Source: Amborella trichopoda
Lineage: Eukaryota; Streptophyta; Magnoliopsida; Amborellales; Amborellaceae
DNA: 64,000 nt
Direction of reading: 5' to 3'
NCBI RefSeq assembly: GCF_000471905.2
Contig: NW_006498549.1
Coordinates: forward strand, 1,515,763-1,579,762
Shown here: in pieces, positions 1-11,600 of the stretch
How the letters are laid out: each line of letters starts with the position of its first letter
Position numbering within the stretch: the first letter of the stretch is position 1
Translations under genes and position numbers: made by a program
The notes under the pieces: model-generated
Database searches by the model: none
Told to the model about the DNA's origin: nothing
Seen by the model: only the letters and a program-made list of their open reading frames with translations

Positions 1-3
1 GAA

Positions 4-6
<3 letters not shown>

Positions 7-52
<46 letters not shown>
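7..52. repeat. (CT)n microsatellite
   Basis: An uninterrupted CT dinucleotide run of about 23 units at the left edge. It is a simple-sequence repeat, prone to length change. No coding context is visible around it. Confidence 0.97.
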
Positions 53-53
<1 letters not shown>

Positions 54-1045
54 AAACCCTAGGGTGGCACCCACCATCTGAATGCCAAAGAGGATGGTAA
101 GCCCCACATAGGGAACCCTATGGTGGGTTGCCTGACACTAAAAGTAAACCACATAGTCTCTTGCATTGGTTATGCTCTGTAGCCCAAAAACTAGATCTAG
201 GTTTGCCATAAGAGTTTACCATTTTAAGAGGATTCAGCAGGGATCGATATGAGTACGCCGTTGAGCTTAGTGATCCGAAGTGAGGTGTATGAAAGTCCTT
301 TGGAGGTGATTCTAAGGCATCTTGTTTCCGGTAATAAGGCTTCCCAAGTTCTTAATTTAAGTTCGTTTTTCGTAATTCATCTTTCTTTTATGAACAGAAG
401 TTTATGTTTATGGCAGCAAGAATGGATTCTTAGGTTATAGCAGGGTTTTATTTTATTATTTTTTAGTTGTAAGTGCCTTATATAAGTACACTTGTCAATA
501 TTAATAAAAGAAAATTTTTTAATATACACACCATGCTTGTTCTACATTTCCACCTTTCATTGGTATCAAAGTATGATCTCTTACTGCCATATTTCTTTCT
601 TTTTTTATTGTATTTGTTGGGTTTTGATTGAGGAATATGGGAGCTATAGGTTTCGTTGAATTTGTTGGGTTCAGTCAAGATTGTGGGAGCCATAGGTTTC
701 ATGGTTGAGCTACACGTGTCCATAAGGATTGTTAGCTCGGTTCATACACCTAGAAGCACTCCGCAAGTTCACAGTCTTTATTCAGTTTTGCAATACTGTA
801 ACAAACATATGAATGAGGTATTTCCTTGGACAAACCATACTTTTCTTCTATGATTTTGACTGTAGTATCACCCAAGAAAATTTTAATGGGAGATCATGTA
901 TGAATTGATACTTGAGAGTTAGTGGCTCATCATTGTGACGTGTCAATTCTGATTTCGTAGAATCAAGGAACTGTGCACTTGTTTGCGTGGTATATTTCTA
1001 CAGCAAATCAATAAGAACTTTTAAGGAAACTTTTCTTTTTCTTCA
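53..1045. other. Non-coding stretch, no gene seen
   Basis: About 1 kb between the microsatellite and the gypsy-type element. Open frames are short (up to 81 codons), overlap on both strands and resemble no family I recognise. If the KOBITO-like gene continues leftward, this could be intron. Confidence 0.5.
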
Positions 1046-1834
1046 TGCAGTATAAAATTTACCGGCAAATAACACCAGCAAAAATAACCTTGTTTAAGAG
1101 AGAAATAAAAATTGTGTAGGAAATTAAAAGAAGAAAGAACAAAATGGACGAATAAAAGTATTTTGACATGGGTCCCTAAGCACAAGAGAAGAAAGAACAC
1201 CCACAAAGGGGCCTTTCTCTCTCCAAGAAAACACTTTCTTTATTAATCAAAATTCAATCTCCATTACAATATGTGTGCCTCCTTTTATACTTTTGAAGGC
1301 TCCCTACAAATAAAATGTCCTTATCCAAAATAAGGAAAGGACTTATCCAAGCATCACAATCTCACATCCCACCTCCTTCTCATTGTAAAAAGATAACTTA
1401 CTCCTAATAATTCCCTACTAAAAACCATAAGTGATAAATAACTAAACTAAATCTATTTTAGATTCTTTCCAAAATCTTTCTAAAATAAATCTTTATGTTT
1501 AAAAAGATTTCTTACTAAAAGGAAACCTCTGTTCCTACCCACGTTAATCTTAGGAAGCAAACTCTATAATGTGATCTAAAGATTTGCTCCAAGATTTACT
1601 ACAATATACTCTTAAACCTTTTTTTTTTTTTTTGAAACGTTAAACCTTGTATTACTGAGCCAGTAATGGTTACAAAAATGGGAAGACCGAGAGCCCCCAC
1701 AGGGGTAGCTCTTGGTAAAAAACATCAGTGAGCCATATACAAAAAGGGGCTTACAAAAGTCACCCATTTATAATGATTTACAGTGGGTTACTAAAAAATA
1801 AAACCAAAAACTAGGGAGGATGCTTTCAAAGCTA

Positions 1835-2515
1835 CTAAGTGTGCATGTGATCCGTGACAAAAAAGGAGTGGGACCTAGCGTTATCTTCCTCTTGGATTCT
1901 AGCTCCCTCCTTTGCCATGAGATCTGCGAACTCGTTGGACGTCCTCCAGATATGCCTCCAGGAGACGTCCATATCCCTGCATGTGAAAGATTTCATCAAA
2001 AATGGTGGTAAGGTGGGGGGGGGGGGGGGGGGCTCTTTCCACTTGCCCAAGAGATTGTATTTTGGGAGTCTCCTTCCACAATGAGGTGTGGTCCCCAAGA
2101 ATGGTTGAACTATTTTAGCCCCAGTAACAAAGCCAAAGCCTCTGCGTATTGGGAGTACGCAGAGGTCTTCGGAGTACATTAAGAGGACTTTCTGATGGTA
2201 GTATCTAAAAACTCCTCCAGCGCCAGCCGAGCCAAGATTCCCAATTGAACAACCATCAAAGTTTAACTTAATGCAGCCAACAGGTGGGGGCTGCCAGTTG
2301 TTATGTCTACTTGCCTTTCTCGGCTGGTGGTAAAGAATATTCTTCCATTGACTATGGAAGAAGTTCTTTGGAAGGCCTGCGAATGTCTGGTGATTGGAAG
2401 CCCAAAAGGAGACCAAGGTAGTGATCCTATGAAAGAGATCTAGGATTGGTAGTTTGATACCTTGAAAGACTCTATTATTCCTTTGAACCCATATGATCCA
2501 TATGGTAGCCGCCAC
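1835..2515 (-). pseudogene. LINE RNase H domain (ORF2 C-terminus)
   Basis: 226-codon frame. The first residues (WIIWVQRNNRVF) match the segment that precedes RNase H in plant LINEs. The domain opens with KLNFDGCSIGN..GAGGVFR, which holds the first catalytic aspartate in the FDG motif, and ends with WRHIWRTSNEFADLMAKEGA, the typical closing helix. The middle, where the second acidic residue is expected, is rearranged. The run of prolines there comes from an 18-G homopolymer. Sequence upstream in other frames (2520-2700) reads SNPHLFLLWNV, like the HLF..C zinc-finger region, so the frame is already broken 5' of this piece. Non-functional copy; no host role inferred. Confidence 0.8.
2015..2032. 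repeat. Poly(G)18 homopolymer
   Basis: Eighteen consecutive G on plus, inside the LINE RNase H frame (C run on the coding strand, encoding prolines). Its length is a likely sequencing or slippage error site and may itself set the reading frame of the pseudogene. Confidence 0.9.
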
Positions 2516-2946
2516 AGTAGCTTTCCACAGAGTTTTCCCAACTTTCGGCCATTGAGAGTCCAGGTCATAAGAGATAAGGGCTCTAACCGAGGATGGCGTA
2601 ACCCATTGGATACCAAATAGTTGGTATTACCATACCTTGAAAGACTATTATTCATGTGCGACATTCCAAAGAAGGAAAAGGTGAGGATTAGAATCCTCCT
2701 CAGAAAGACATAAAGCACCTAAAACCTTAACCACCTATTAAAATATATATTGACTTTATCAAACTAAAGATTGTCTTGCCCAAAAATAAAATACAGATAC
2801 CTCTTTAAAATATATAACTTTTCTCAAAAAAACCCCTACTAATCCTATTTCTAAAAATTGATCCTTATAAATAAAAATAAAAAGTCTACCTAATCTTAAA
2901 AAATAAAATTAAAAGTTGTAGCCACTAGATTTTCATTTGCGTCACT

Positions 2947-3782
2947 GCGTCATTCTCCCCTAGTTGGAGAAAACTCGTCCTCAAGTTTTAACATGCACTA
3001 AGATAAGATTTGTAGTAGGTCATGCCACCTTCTTCAACTTGAATATTGAAAAAACGATCCTGCAACCAGTGGGTTACTGCATTGATCAAGACACAACAAT
3101 GGTGCACCGAAATTGTGAAACCCTTGAGGAAAGGGTCGTTGTATGATGATCATCGACTTGCTGAAATTGCTCAAACATCAAGTTAGGACACATCACGTAT
3201 GCTTTTGTTTCTTTGTTATGCATCTCCAAAGGCTTGATCTCCCCTGGGTTCAAGTCAATATCTTGATTCTCCACCTCTCCAATGATAAGAAAATTAGATA
3301 TCCTTGCTGTCTCATGGATTGCTTCTTTCCTTCATCTTGTTCTTCATCAAAAATAAGAAATTCATCAAAGATGTGCTAACTTGTGACATCCAAGAGTGAT
3401 GATTGCAATTGAAGATCAAAAACTACACCTTCTTCATCTTCAACTAGTTCTTCATCAAAATTAGGTAGATCAATCTCCCGACCTAAAGGAAATAGATTAT
3501 TCTCCTAACCATGAGGCTCCCAACATAGAACGTTGCCATGGAACCGGTTGTCGAAAGTAGCATCCGACTCACTACCGTTATCTTAATGTGTCCAAGTTAT
3601 TTTTGCGTCAAGCACAAGGTCAGCTCTTCTACTTGCCTTCTCAAAATTTTGATCTCAAGCTCTTGGAGATCTCGAAGGTCTCGCTCTCACTAGATGTGTT
3701 AAGTCTCGATGCCCGGCCATAAACCATGCCCACGAACCATGATGCCAATCGACAAATACTATGATCCACAAGAATCGACTAC
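2947..3782 (-). pseudogene. Gypsy internal remnant: gag start and pol tail
   Basis: Reading minus from the primer site, an ATG at 3740 opens MVRGHGLWPG, similar to the Arg/Gly-rich gag start of plant chromovirus-type gypsy elements, but it stops after 13 codons. Other frames then give ILRRQVEELTL and DATFDNRFHG, which resemble the gag N-terminal coiled region and the acidic DSxDxFxNPFH stretch. At the far end, before the purine tract, minus reads LEDEFSPTRGE, similar to the last residues of gypsy polyproteins. Everything between has been deleted. Family assignment rests on these short motifs only. Confidence 0.5.
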
Positions 3783-3794
3783 GCTCTGATACCA
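3783..3794 (-). promoter_or_regulatory. Primer-binding site (initiator tRNA-Met)
   Basis: On minus it reads TGGTATCAGAGC, the standard site where the 3' end of initiator tRNA-Met primes minus-strand DNA synthesis of plant LTR elements. It lies about five bases from the inner end of the right LTR, which fixes the element's orientation as minus. Confidence 0.88.
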
Positions 3795-3799
3795 CCTAA

Positions 3800-4561
3800 C
3801 GCAATATAAAATTTACTGATAAACAACACCAGCAAATATAACTGCGTTTAAGAGAAATAAAAAATCGTAAACGAAATCATAAGAAAAAGAACAAAATGTG
3901 CGGATACGAGTATTTTGACACTGGACCATAAACAGAAGAGAAGAAAACACACCTACAAAAGTGCCTCTGTCTTTCCAAAAAAACACTTTCCTTATTAATC
4001 AAACTTCAATCTCCATTACAATATGTGTGCCTCCTCCTTTTATACATTTAAACTTTCCTTTTGAAAGCTTCCTACAATATCCAATATAAGGAAAGGAATT
4101 ATCCAAGCATCACAATCTCACATCCCACCTCCTCCTCAGAGTAAAAAGATAACTTCCTCTTAATAATTCCCCACTAAAAACCAAAAGTGATAACTAACTA
4201 AACTAAATCTATTTTAAATTCATTCCAAAATCTTTATAAAATAAATCTTTATATTCATAAAGATTTGCTTATTAAAAGGAAACCTCTTTTCATACCCACG
4301 TTAATCTTAAGAAGCAAACTCCAGAATGTGATCTAAACCGAACCACCTATTAAAATATAGATTCACTTTATCAAACTAAAGATTGTCTTGCCCAAAAATA
4401 AAATGCGGACACCTCCTTAAAATATATAACTTTTATTAAAAAAATCCCTACTAATCCTATTTCTAAAAATTTATCCTAATATATAAAAATAAAAAGTCTA
4501 TCCAATCTTAAAAGCAAAAATAAAATTGAAATTTGTAGCCACCAGATTTTCATCTGCGTTA
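3800..4561 (-). repeat. 5' LTR of the gypsy-type element
   Basis: About 762 bp, uninterrupted partner of the left LTR. Divergence from the left copy is obvious by eye (many substitutions and small indels), so the insertion is not recent. A TATAAAAGG box lies inside at 4036-4044 on the minus strand. Confidence 0.82.
4036..4044 (-). promoter_or_regulatory. TATA box of the gypsy LTR
   Basis: Minus-strand TATAAAAGG within the 5' LTR, oriented toward the internal region. It also lies in a block conserved in the other LTR (around 1290), where it reads TATAAAAGGAGG. This is the expected LTR core promoter; activity is unknown. Confidence 0.5.
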
Positions 4562-4597
4562 GTTCTTTAGTTCCTAAATTGTTTGAGACTTAAAACC

Positions 4598-6470
4598 CTA
4601 TTTGAATCTCTCTAACATGATAACAAGATCTCTCACTCGAACACGCCCTAAGATCTCTCTTACGCTCACCCCATATTTTTTCTCTCACGCTAAAAATAAA
4701 AAAGGGGCCTCTCTCTCCCTCACGCCAACATCTCTCTCTCCCATTTTTCTCTCACACTATCCTCTCTCCTTTTATTATGTGTGTGTTGTCAGTCAAAGAA
4801 AATAAGAGAAGAAAGATGGGATATGAAACCCTAAGTGGGACGTATGAAGACCTGTGAGTGTAACTCCATGCATCTTCTAGTAAGTCTTCCTAGCTGATTT
4901 AATGAATTTTCAGTCATTTTATATTTCTCTGTAAATTTTCAGGAATATATTTTGTACTTAAAATCATAGTGGAAGATTGTTTATTACTCCTAGATGGTTT
5001 TTATTTGCTTTGGCAGTAAAATTAAATAATATAGGCTGTGTCTAGGATATTAAATTGGATTTGCAGCAGCATAGAGTAGCTCATCTAAGTGGAATTCAAT
5101 TATATTTGAAAAAACAAAAAAAAAATTTTAATTTAATACCTTGAGTTCTATATAGACGCTCTTATCAAATTTAAAAATCAGTTTTGGGTGTATAACTTAA
5201 CAATGAAACCTATGATCCCAAATGATTCTTAAATAAATTGCAGATGGGCTTAATGACATGTAGTTAATGGGTGGGACATGATGACTTGGAAAGAAAATTA
5301 AAAAGAAAAAACTAAAATAAAATGAATAAGATAGTGATTTTTGAAAATTGAATTCTTGTTTCTTAAATCGAATTAGAACTGTAAGTGTTGGACAGACATA
5401 TAAAGATGTCAATTTTATAAAATCCAATAATCTTGCAAGCTCCACTAATTTTATGCAATCATGTCAACCTATGAGTTTTTCTTCCAATTAGTTTATGAAA
5501 TTATACCAGGTGAGAAGCATTCACTAGAAAGGAAAACCATTGTCGTGATTTTTGTTTTTGAAGGTTTTTTCTTTTTCTTTTCTTTTTTTTTTTAGAGGGG
5601 GGGGGGAGCCATTTTTTGTTTTTTGGAGGGGAGAGGATGAGCCTTTCGAAAGCACATCAAGGTTGCTAATGAAAGGAGAATGGCTCAAGGTATTCAATTT
5701 TTTTAAAAAGAAAAAACTTTTATTCAATATACCTAAATCTGAATTCCAATTCTATGGGCCACTATATACTTTTGTAAATCAAGATTAATACCCTAGACAC
5801 AACTTAAGATCTGCCAAAGCAAATGAAAACCATCCAAGAACACTAATCAATCTTCTATTATGATTTTAAGTACAAGTTCATGAAAATTCACAAAAGAGAA
5901 TGAAATATAACTGAAAATTAATAAAATCAGTTGGGAGGACTTAATAGAAGATGCCGGAAGTTACCCTCACAGGTCTTGATACACCCCACACCCGATTCCC
6001 TGATTGATGACGAACTTTTGGTCCTTTAGGGTGTTGCTGGAATTTCTGAGATAGGGAACGCTTTACAGGCAATACCTTTCATTCTAGGGTTTTGGAGAGC
6101 TCAAAAACTCAATTAGGACTTGTAGAAACCCTATAGGGACAGATTACGGCTGATTTTGAATGTTGGTGCCTCTCTAGGCCGCGTGTATGTCTCTTTCCTT
6201 CAAAAATCAGGAAACCCTAGTCTTAGGGTTTCATGTGCCACCACCTACTTTCTCTTCTTTTTATTTTGGATGTCTTCACAAACAAGAGGAGAGAGGGTGG
6301 CATCACAAGCAAGAAGAGAGATAGGGTGGCGTCACACCAAGAGGAGAGAGAGACGTTGGCATAAGAGGAAGAGAAAATATGGCATAAGAGAGAGATTTTT
6401 GGCATGTGAGAGAAAGAGATCTTGGCATGAAAGAGAAAGATCTTGTCATAACTACTAAGATCAGTTTAAA
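4598..6470. repeat. Long imperfect inverted repeat
   Basis: The left arm (about 4598-5148) matches the reverse complement of the right arm (about 5679-6470). Shared blocks run in order: ACAAGATCT with CT-rich sequence, GAAACCCTAAG, AAGACCTGTGAG, ACTTAAAATCATA, TTTGCTTTGGCAG and ATACCTTGAG. The right arm has about 250 extra bases (around 5985-6230). A spacer of about 530 bp separates the arms. Transcription of both arms would make a long hairpin. No transposase or clear terminal motif was seen, so whether this is a foldback transposon or a local inverted duplication is open. Confidence 0.7.
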
Positions 6471-6689
6471 TAGAAACAAATATATGACCCACTTTGAATA
6501 GGATTTCTACTAGGTATGTCTTATCCTTATTTGCAAGCTAGACCATTAGGATATTTAGGAAATCTGTGGGATGAGAGAGATTCAATCTGACTCATCCATC
6601 CCACAAAGTAACCATTATGATTTTTAGGCGGAAAATAAGAACCTTATCCCCTTGTCATTTGACCTATGTCCAACATCCTCTTATATTGC

Positions 6690-7005
6690 TAAGCGACTCA
6701 ACTCCCAAAAATCCTTACAATGGCCTAGAAAATCTATTTTCATGCGTAATTATGAAAAGCCCTAGAAGTAGTGAAGAACAAGATCAACTAACACTTAAAA
6801 ATTTTTGAAAATGGACGGTCTAGATGATTTGTTACAAGATGCACTATTTATTAGGACTACAATCCTCATTTTTTTTTTAATCCGTACATCATGAGGTCAA
6901 GGTGATCAATTGTAGGGCTTTCAACCTCAGAACAGCCTTCTCCAGTGGATTTTTGAGGTGCAACTTACTTCTATAGTATAACATTGCACATTACATGAAC
7001 TTTTT
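6690..7005 (+). mobile_element. MITE family copy 1, degenerate
   Basis: Matches the seven-copy MITE family in its central and right part: AATCTATTTTCAT near 6730, GAAAATGGACGGTCTA, CCGTACATCATGA..GATCAATTG and GGATTTTTGAGGTGCA, ending ACATGAACTTTTTCA. The left inverted repeat is not recognisable and no target duplication is clear. Confidence 0.55.
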
Positions 7006-8504
7006 CATTTTGCAAAACATCTTCAATTCACAGACAAACAAATCCAAGAAAAAAAAAAGGTGATTTAAGGTTCTTAAAACCTTGGAGATGATTGTCCATC
7101 CAATGGATGGTCTATCGCACAATTGAAAGGAAAACTCCAACACTCAGCACCTATGCTGAACTCACCCACCTTTTTGTTTTAATCAACCTTTGCTAAACTC
7201 ACCCACTTGAGAGAGAACCTATCACCGACCACATATCCACATGCATGTTTAACCTTCAAATGACCTTCTCTTTGGAACCAACTCTAATGAAAACAACTTG
7301 AGTTATATTCCTTCTGAAACCCCTGTAAACAAGGAATGTGGTACGAAGCTTCCCTCTAGTTCATCACTTGTTTTTCTTTCTTTGTTGCTAAGTTCATATT
7401 TTCAGGTTATACCTATACACACTCCAACCCCTCTTGAACTGGGTCCTGAATCCTCAAATGGTTCCATTTTCTTTTTTTGAGAAGTCAAATGGTCCCATAT
7501 ATTGTTCGCAACAGGCTATTATTGTACACATGGGAAACCAGCAAAAAGACATCCCAGTTCAATCCACTCCCACGCACAGCCCAACCACCCTATGTGACAT
7601 ACACGCACACACATTCCCACCGATACTGCTGATTAGATCACCTTTCTAGTAGCATTTCCATGAATTAGAGAAGACAGGGAGCGGTTCAACATTTTTAAAA
7701 TTATCATGTTCATAGCCATCATTGAGCTAGTTCAACTTTTCAAGAGATATGACAGAGTACATAATTTTGTCATTGACAAGTTAAAAGATAAGTCTACAGC
7801 CATAAGCAGTCATTATAATACCATTTATAAGAAATTCTCAAAAGGTCAAACAAACAGACTACTATAGTGGTCGGCCCTCTCCCATTCTGAAGGCCTTGGG
7901 ACATTTGTTTCACCCAGAATTCGGCACACATTCCCTTGGACTTGGCAAAGAAGCCCACCTAAAATTTCACTAAAACACAACAATTAGCTTTTATGAACTC
8001 AGTAAGCTCAATCCATCCATTTCATTGGTGGTTAGATCTAGCCCTTTAAGAATTGAAAATCAATTTTTCTTTGTTTTAAATGGTTCATCTAGTGATGATG
8101 AGGCAATCTACAAAAGTTTGGGTCAAACAAACCTCATAAGGGCCTCAATCTAAAACCATTTTCTCCTCTCCTAAAATGGTTGGCCCATATTCACCACATT
8201 TTCTCTCTCAAAAAAAATTTCAGTGTTACTGTCGTTTCTTTCATTTTTTCAGAAACTTTTACACCAGGTCCAAGTGAATATGTGCCATAATTGGGGTGAA
8301 ACAAATGCCCCTAAAGCCTTCAAAATGGGAGAGGCAGACGCTATACCAGTCTTCCCTTGGGCAAACCCAATGGTCCCCCATCCTCAAATAGATTAACTAA
8401 ATTATTGTGTTGCTTGTATAGGAATGTCCAAAGCCATTCCAGTCACAAATAAAGAAGACAATATTTCAAACAATTATACTATCAGGAAGGAAGAGTGTGC
8501 TTAC
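7006..8504. other. Non-coding stretch, probable intron 4 or flank
   Basis: About 1.5 kb immediately downstream (minus sense) of the last visible KOBITO-like exon. The exon ends in a GTAAGC donor, so at least the first part is intron. I searched it by eye for the next conserved block expected in the family (the acidic DSD region) and did not find one. No repeat stands out. Confidence 0.45.
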
Positions 8505-8648
8505 AATGTAAGACCGCATTCTTTGAAGCATCAAATTCCCTCGTGAGAAGTCTCCTTCAACAGGCACTACCTCAACATTCTTTTGATGAACATGAAGCTC
8601 AGAATCGGGAGCAGTCAAAATAATGACATTGCTTCTGGGCATTGACAC
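8505..8648 (-). CDS. KOBITO-like exon 4
   Basis: 144 bp, 48 codons, acceptor TTTTGTAG and donor ATT|GTAAGC. It encodes VSMPRSNVIILTAPDSELHV and VPVEGDFSRGNLMLQRMRSYI, the second strand-helix unit of the sugar-nucleotide-type fold. It ends in phase 0. The next exon, which should carry the acidic metal-binding DSD-type motif, is not found within the remaining 8.5 kb to the left edge. Confidence 0.8.
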
Positions 8649-11600
8649 CTACAAAATTCTACATATGAGAAGGTAAAGTCAAACAATGTCACAATACAAA
8701 TTCAGAAATAATCACATGAAAAATATTTTACAGCTTTATGAATTGAAAACAGTATCCTATGAAACAAAAGTTTTCAACAAGCATATTTTAAAAGTAACAT
8801 CTTAAAAACAATATTAATCGCAGGCATGCCTATAATTTTGTCTGGAAACAAGTAAATATCAAAAAACACTTACAACGGATATGGACAATGAATTGATCAA
8901 TGTGACTGCAAATAGCCTAAGAAAAATCACACGACGACAAGTGGATTATGAACATTCACATGAGAAATTTGGGTGGAAAAGGTGCTACCACAAGTGAAGT
9001 TACAAAAATTAAGAGAAAAATGTTGTTAATTAGGCTTCATCAGGTAAAATTGACATAACCAACAGAACAAGCATTTGCCACATCTATAGACATGATTAGG
9101 GTCCAAGACATCCTTATGATCAAAATTCATTTTAATTCATCCCAATGGAAGTAAATACATTTCCTTAGGCACTAGTCAAGGCTATTTATACCTCGATAAA
9201 CTTGATAAAGGCATTCAAAAGAGCCAAAGAACGTCCTGGCTTATCATAGGCAGCATTGCCTACAATCACAATATCTGAACTCTTGCGATAATCAGGTGAT
9301 CCGAACCCAGGGGAATTATTGTACAATGTCAACACAGTAACAAAAGAGGTACTTTCATGGATAGCATGCATTGAAGAAAATGTTGAAAACGGTGTCCAAT
9401 TTATTGCTTTGTGACCTGCATATTCACAAACAATTCCTTAGAAATGGGAAAAGTAAACGACAACATGCTCAATAATAAACTCCAAGAAATATTAATGAGG
9501 AATTGAAGAAAGGAAATACCGTCTAGCTATGGAATATATGCAAGAACTAATTCAAAGTATTGAGCAAAATTAGATAAGTAGCAAGGAACAGTTGTATTGA
9601 AATTCAAATGGTTGAGAAAGTAGTGCAAGTTACAACTTATAATGTTGAATAATCAAAAGAAATGTCCACAAAAAATATGCAGGCAAATTTCATCTTCTGA
9701 ACAATAATTTTAATCAAATATTGCAAGAAACCCAACTCCACCACCCTTCATGCACAGCAAGCTTGCACCCTCACACGCCCTTTATAGTCCTTATCTCCTT
9801 CACAAAAACAAGATGTAATCATCAAGAATCTATTTTCACTTCTCTAAATACCACTAACATATTTTGGTCCTCTGGTCCCCAATCTATTCCCTCACATGAA
9901 ATGCTAGGAAATTGGACCACCATTTGGGAGTAGGTTGGTTTCCTTAAGTTTGAATACTAACAGTAGATAAGCAATATTCAGCAGTCACGAGCAAAGAAAT
10001 CAGACATTTCCATGAGTGAACATCATTTTGTGATTCTATCAAAATGAATAAGTTACGAGCCAAAATGCCACTCTTACCTATGTGTCTAAATTTATAGGAT
10101 GCCCATCAAGCGCAACATTAGTAAACTGATAAAAAGAAACAACCAGAAACTGCGAAGACATTTTTGTTAACAACACAACCAAAATGCATCTAAGCAATGA
10201 ATTTAAATATTCACCTCCCTAACATAGGGCATTATAATGAGAGTATTTTTTTATGAAAAAAGGCAATATCATGAGTACAAGTATACAATTAAAAAAACAG
10301 AGATAAGCAGAATAGGTTGTCATAAGATATATTAGAAGTAAAGGAAACCCAACGAAATGCTCCTCAGATTTCCCCAAACTGATGAAATAACAGAAAACAT
10401 TACCATATGTAGATTTCTATTCTAAAGAAGCATTAACATAACTGGTAAGTTACAGATGTTTAGGTACATGTTGGCTTTTAAGGGATCGTCTACAAAGAGA
10501 ACATTTACCTTTTGTACAAGATGGTCACAACCACTCTTATTCCTTAAATTTCAAAGCGGGGTGATTGCAAAAGTGTCATTGAATAGACGCGAAGTTCCAT
10601 AAAAACATTCTTGGACTTTGTAACTCACCCAAAGCCATCCAATTTGACATCTAATGAGTGAGAATAGTTGTCACCTCCTTGTAATAAAGATAAATGGTAT
10701 CATTGTGGACAATCACTTCTTTTAAATGTGATTTACAAGCAAATCATACATGTCATTTAATTATCAGTAAGCTTCCCTTGAGTACGGAAGACTCAAGCTA
10801 ACCAACAGGAGAAAAGATAAATAATGAGAAAAAGAGCACTATTGTCGACAAACATCAAACTCAGAAAATAACTGGACAGTTAGTTAACTAACCAAAAAAT
10901 AATGACTTGCTTCTATATGTTATAATGCAATGAATCAGCAAATAAATGCTAATAGACAATTACATTTGGCCAGCATAAACATGAGGTACAGTTCTTTAAT
11001 TATTACATCTATGCCACACATATCCATTCATCAAACACTAAACAACGATATCCATTGGTCAAACACCAAAAGCACTGTGCAAGATCCTAGTGCCCATGAC
11101 ATAATCAACATAATAATCAGGATGAAAAAGTCTCAGAACTGACTACAAAAATTGTGAGGTAAAATGTCCCATAAGATATAGAAACAACACAACTTCGCAT
11201 ATGTCACCATCATCGATTCAATGTCTCCATAGTCCAAATATGTGTTGCTCAGACTTTAGTCCAATGGTAGTCGTTCAGTTTACATGGTGGGCGTCACTTG
11301 TTCAAACATTGAGTTTAACCCAAAAAAACAAAGGCAGACCTAGGCTTCTATTTTAATAGCGTCCAATATGAGTCACAATCAAAGCTAAAACCATTTCAAG
11401 TCGGCAAAAATGAAAAAGTGATTTTTTTCATTTCCATCTTAAATGAGATCCAATGTCCACAATCAGTGTTTTAAAACCCAAAACTGGGTCTAGACTTAAG
11501 GAGGGTTTGGCTGAGTCAGCTCAAAAAGTCTTGAGTCCGTGCAGTGATTCTACCATCCCTAAAAGAGATGGAAAAAATCAGAAAAAATTCCTAAAAATGA

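Larger units (their letters stand above)
1621..2718 (-). mobile_element. 5'-truncated LINE nested in the gypsy LTR
   Basis: Minus-strand LINE with a poly(A) tail, seen on plus as a T run at about 1619-1633. Its 3' part encodes a zinc-finger-like reverse-transcriptase tail and an RNase H domain. It interrupts the left LTR, since the flanking LTR sequence resumes on the far side. Near-identical flanks, CTTAAACCTT at 1611-1620 and CTAAAACCTT at 2719-2728, look like the target-site duplication. Only the 3' end is present, as is usual for LINEs that stopped copying early. It is younger than the LTR element it sits in. Confidence 0.85.
1046..2946 (-). repeat. 3' LTR of the gypsy-type element, split by a LINE
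   Basis: Aligns with 3800-4561 over its whole length once 1621-2718 is removed: shared blocks include the AATAACACCAGC-like start, the TTTATTAATCAA block near 1240 and the TTGTCTTGCCC block near 2770. On plus it begins TG at 1046 and ends GTCA at 2946, giving TG..CA ends on the minus strand. Confidence 0.8.
1046..4561 (-). mobile_element. Internally deleted Ty3/gypsy-type LTR retrotransposon
   Basis: Two direct copies of a roughly 760-bp sequence (3800-4561, and 1046-2946 interrupted by a LINE) bracket only about 850 bp of internal DNA. The element reads on the minus strand. A 12-bp site complementary to the initiator-methionine tRNA end (GCTCTGATACCA on plus) lies next to the right copy, and a purine-rich tract (minus-strand AGGGGAGAATGACGCAG) abuts the left copy. 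The outer ends are TG on the left and a decayed CA (TA) on the right. The internal DNA keeps a piece of gag start and a pol-end-like sequence; protease, reverse transcriptase, RNase H and integrase are gone. It could move only with enzymes supplied by another element. No clear target duplication is visible (cttca left, gttct right). Confidence 0.78.

Noticed and set aside
6156-6458. 100-residue Arg/Glu-rich plus frame
   Set aside because: Lies in one arm of the inverted repeat and is driven by GAGAGA-rich sequence; no domain.
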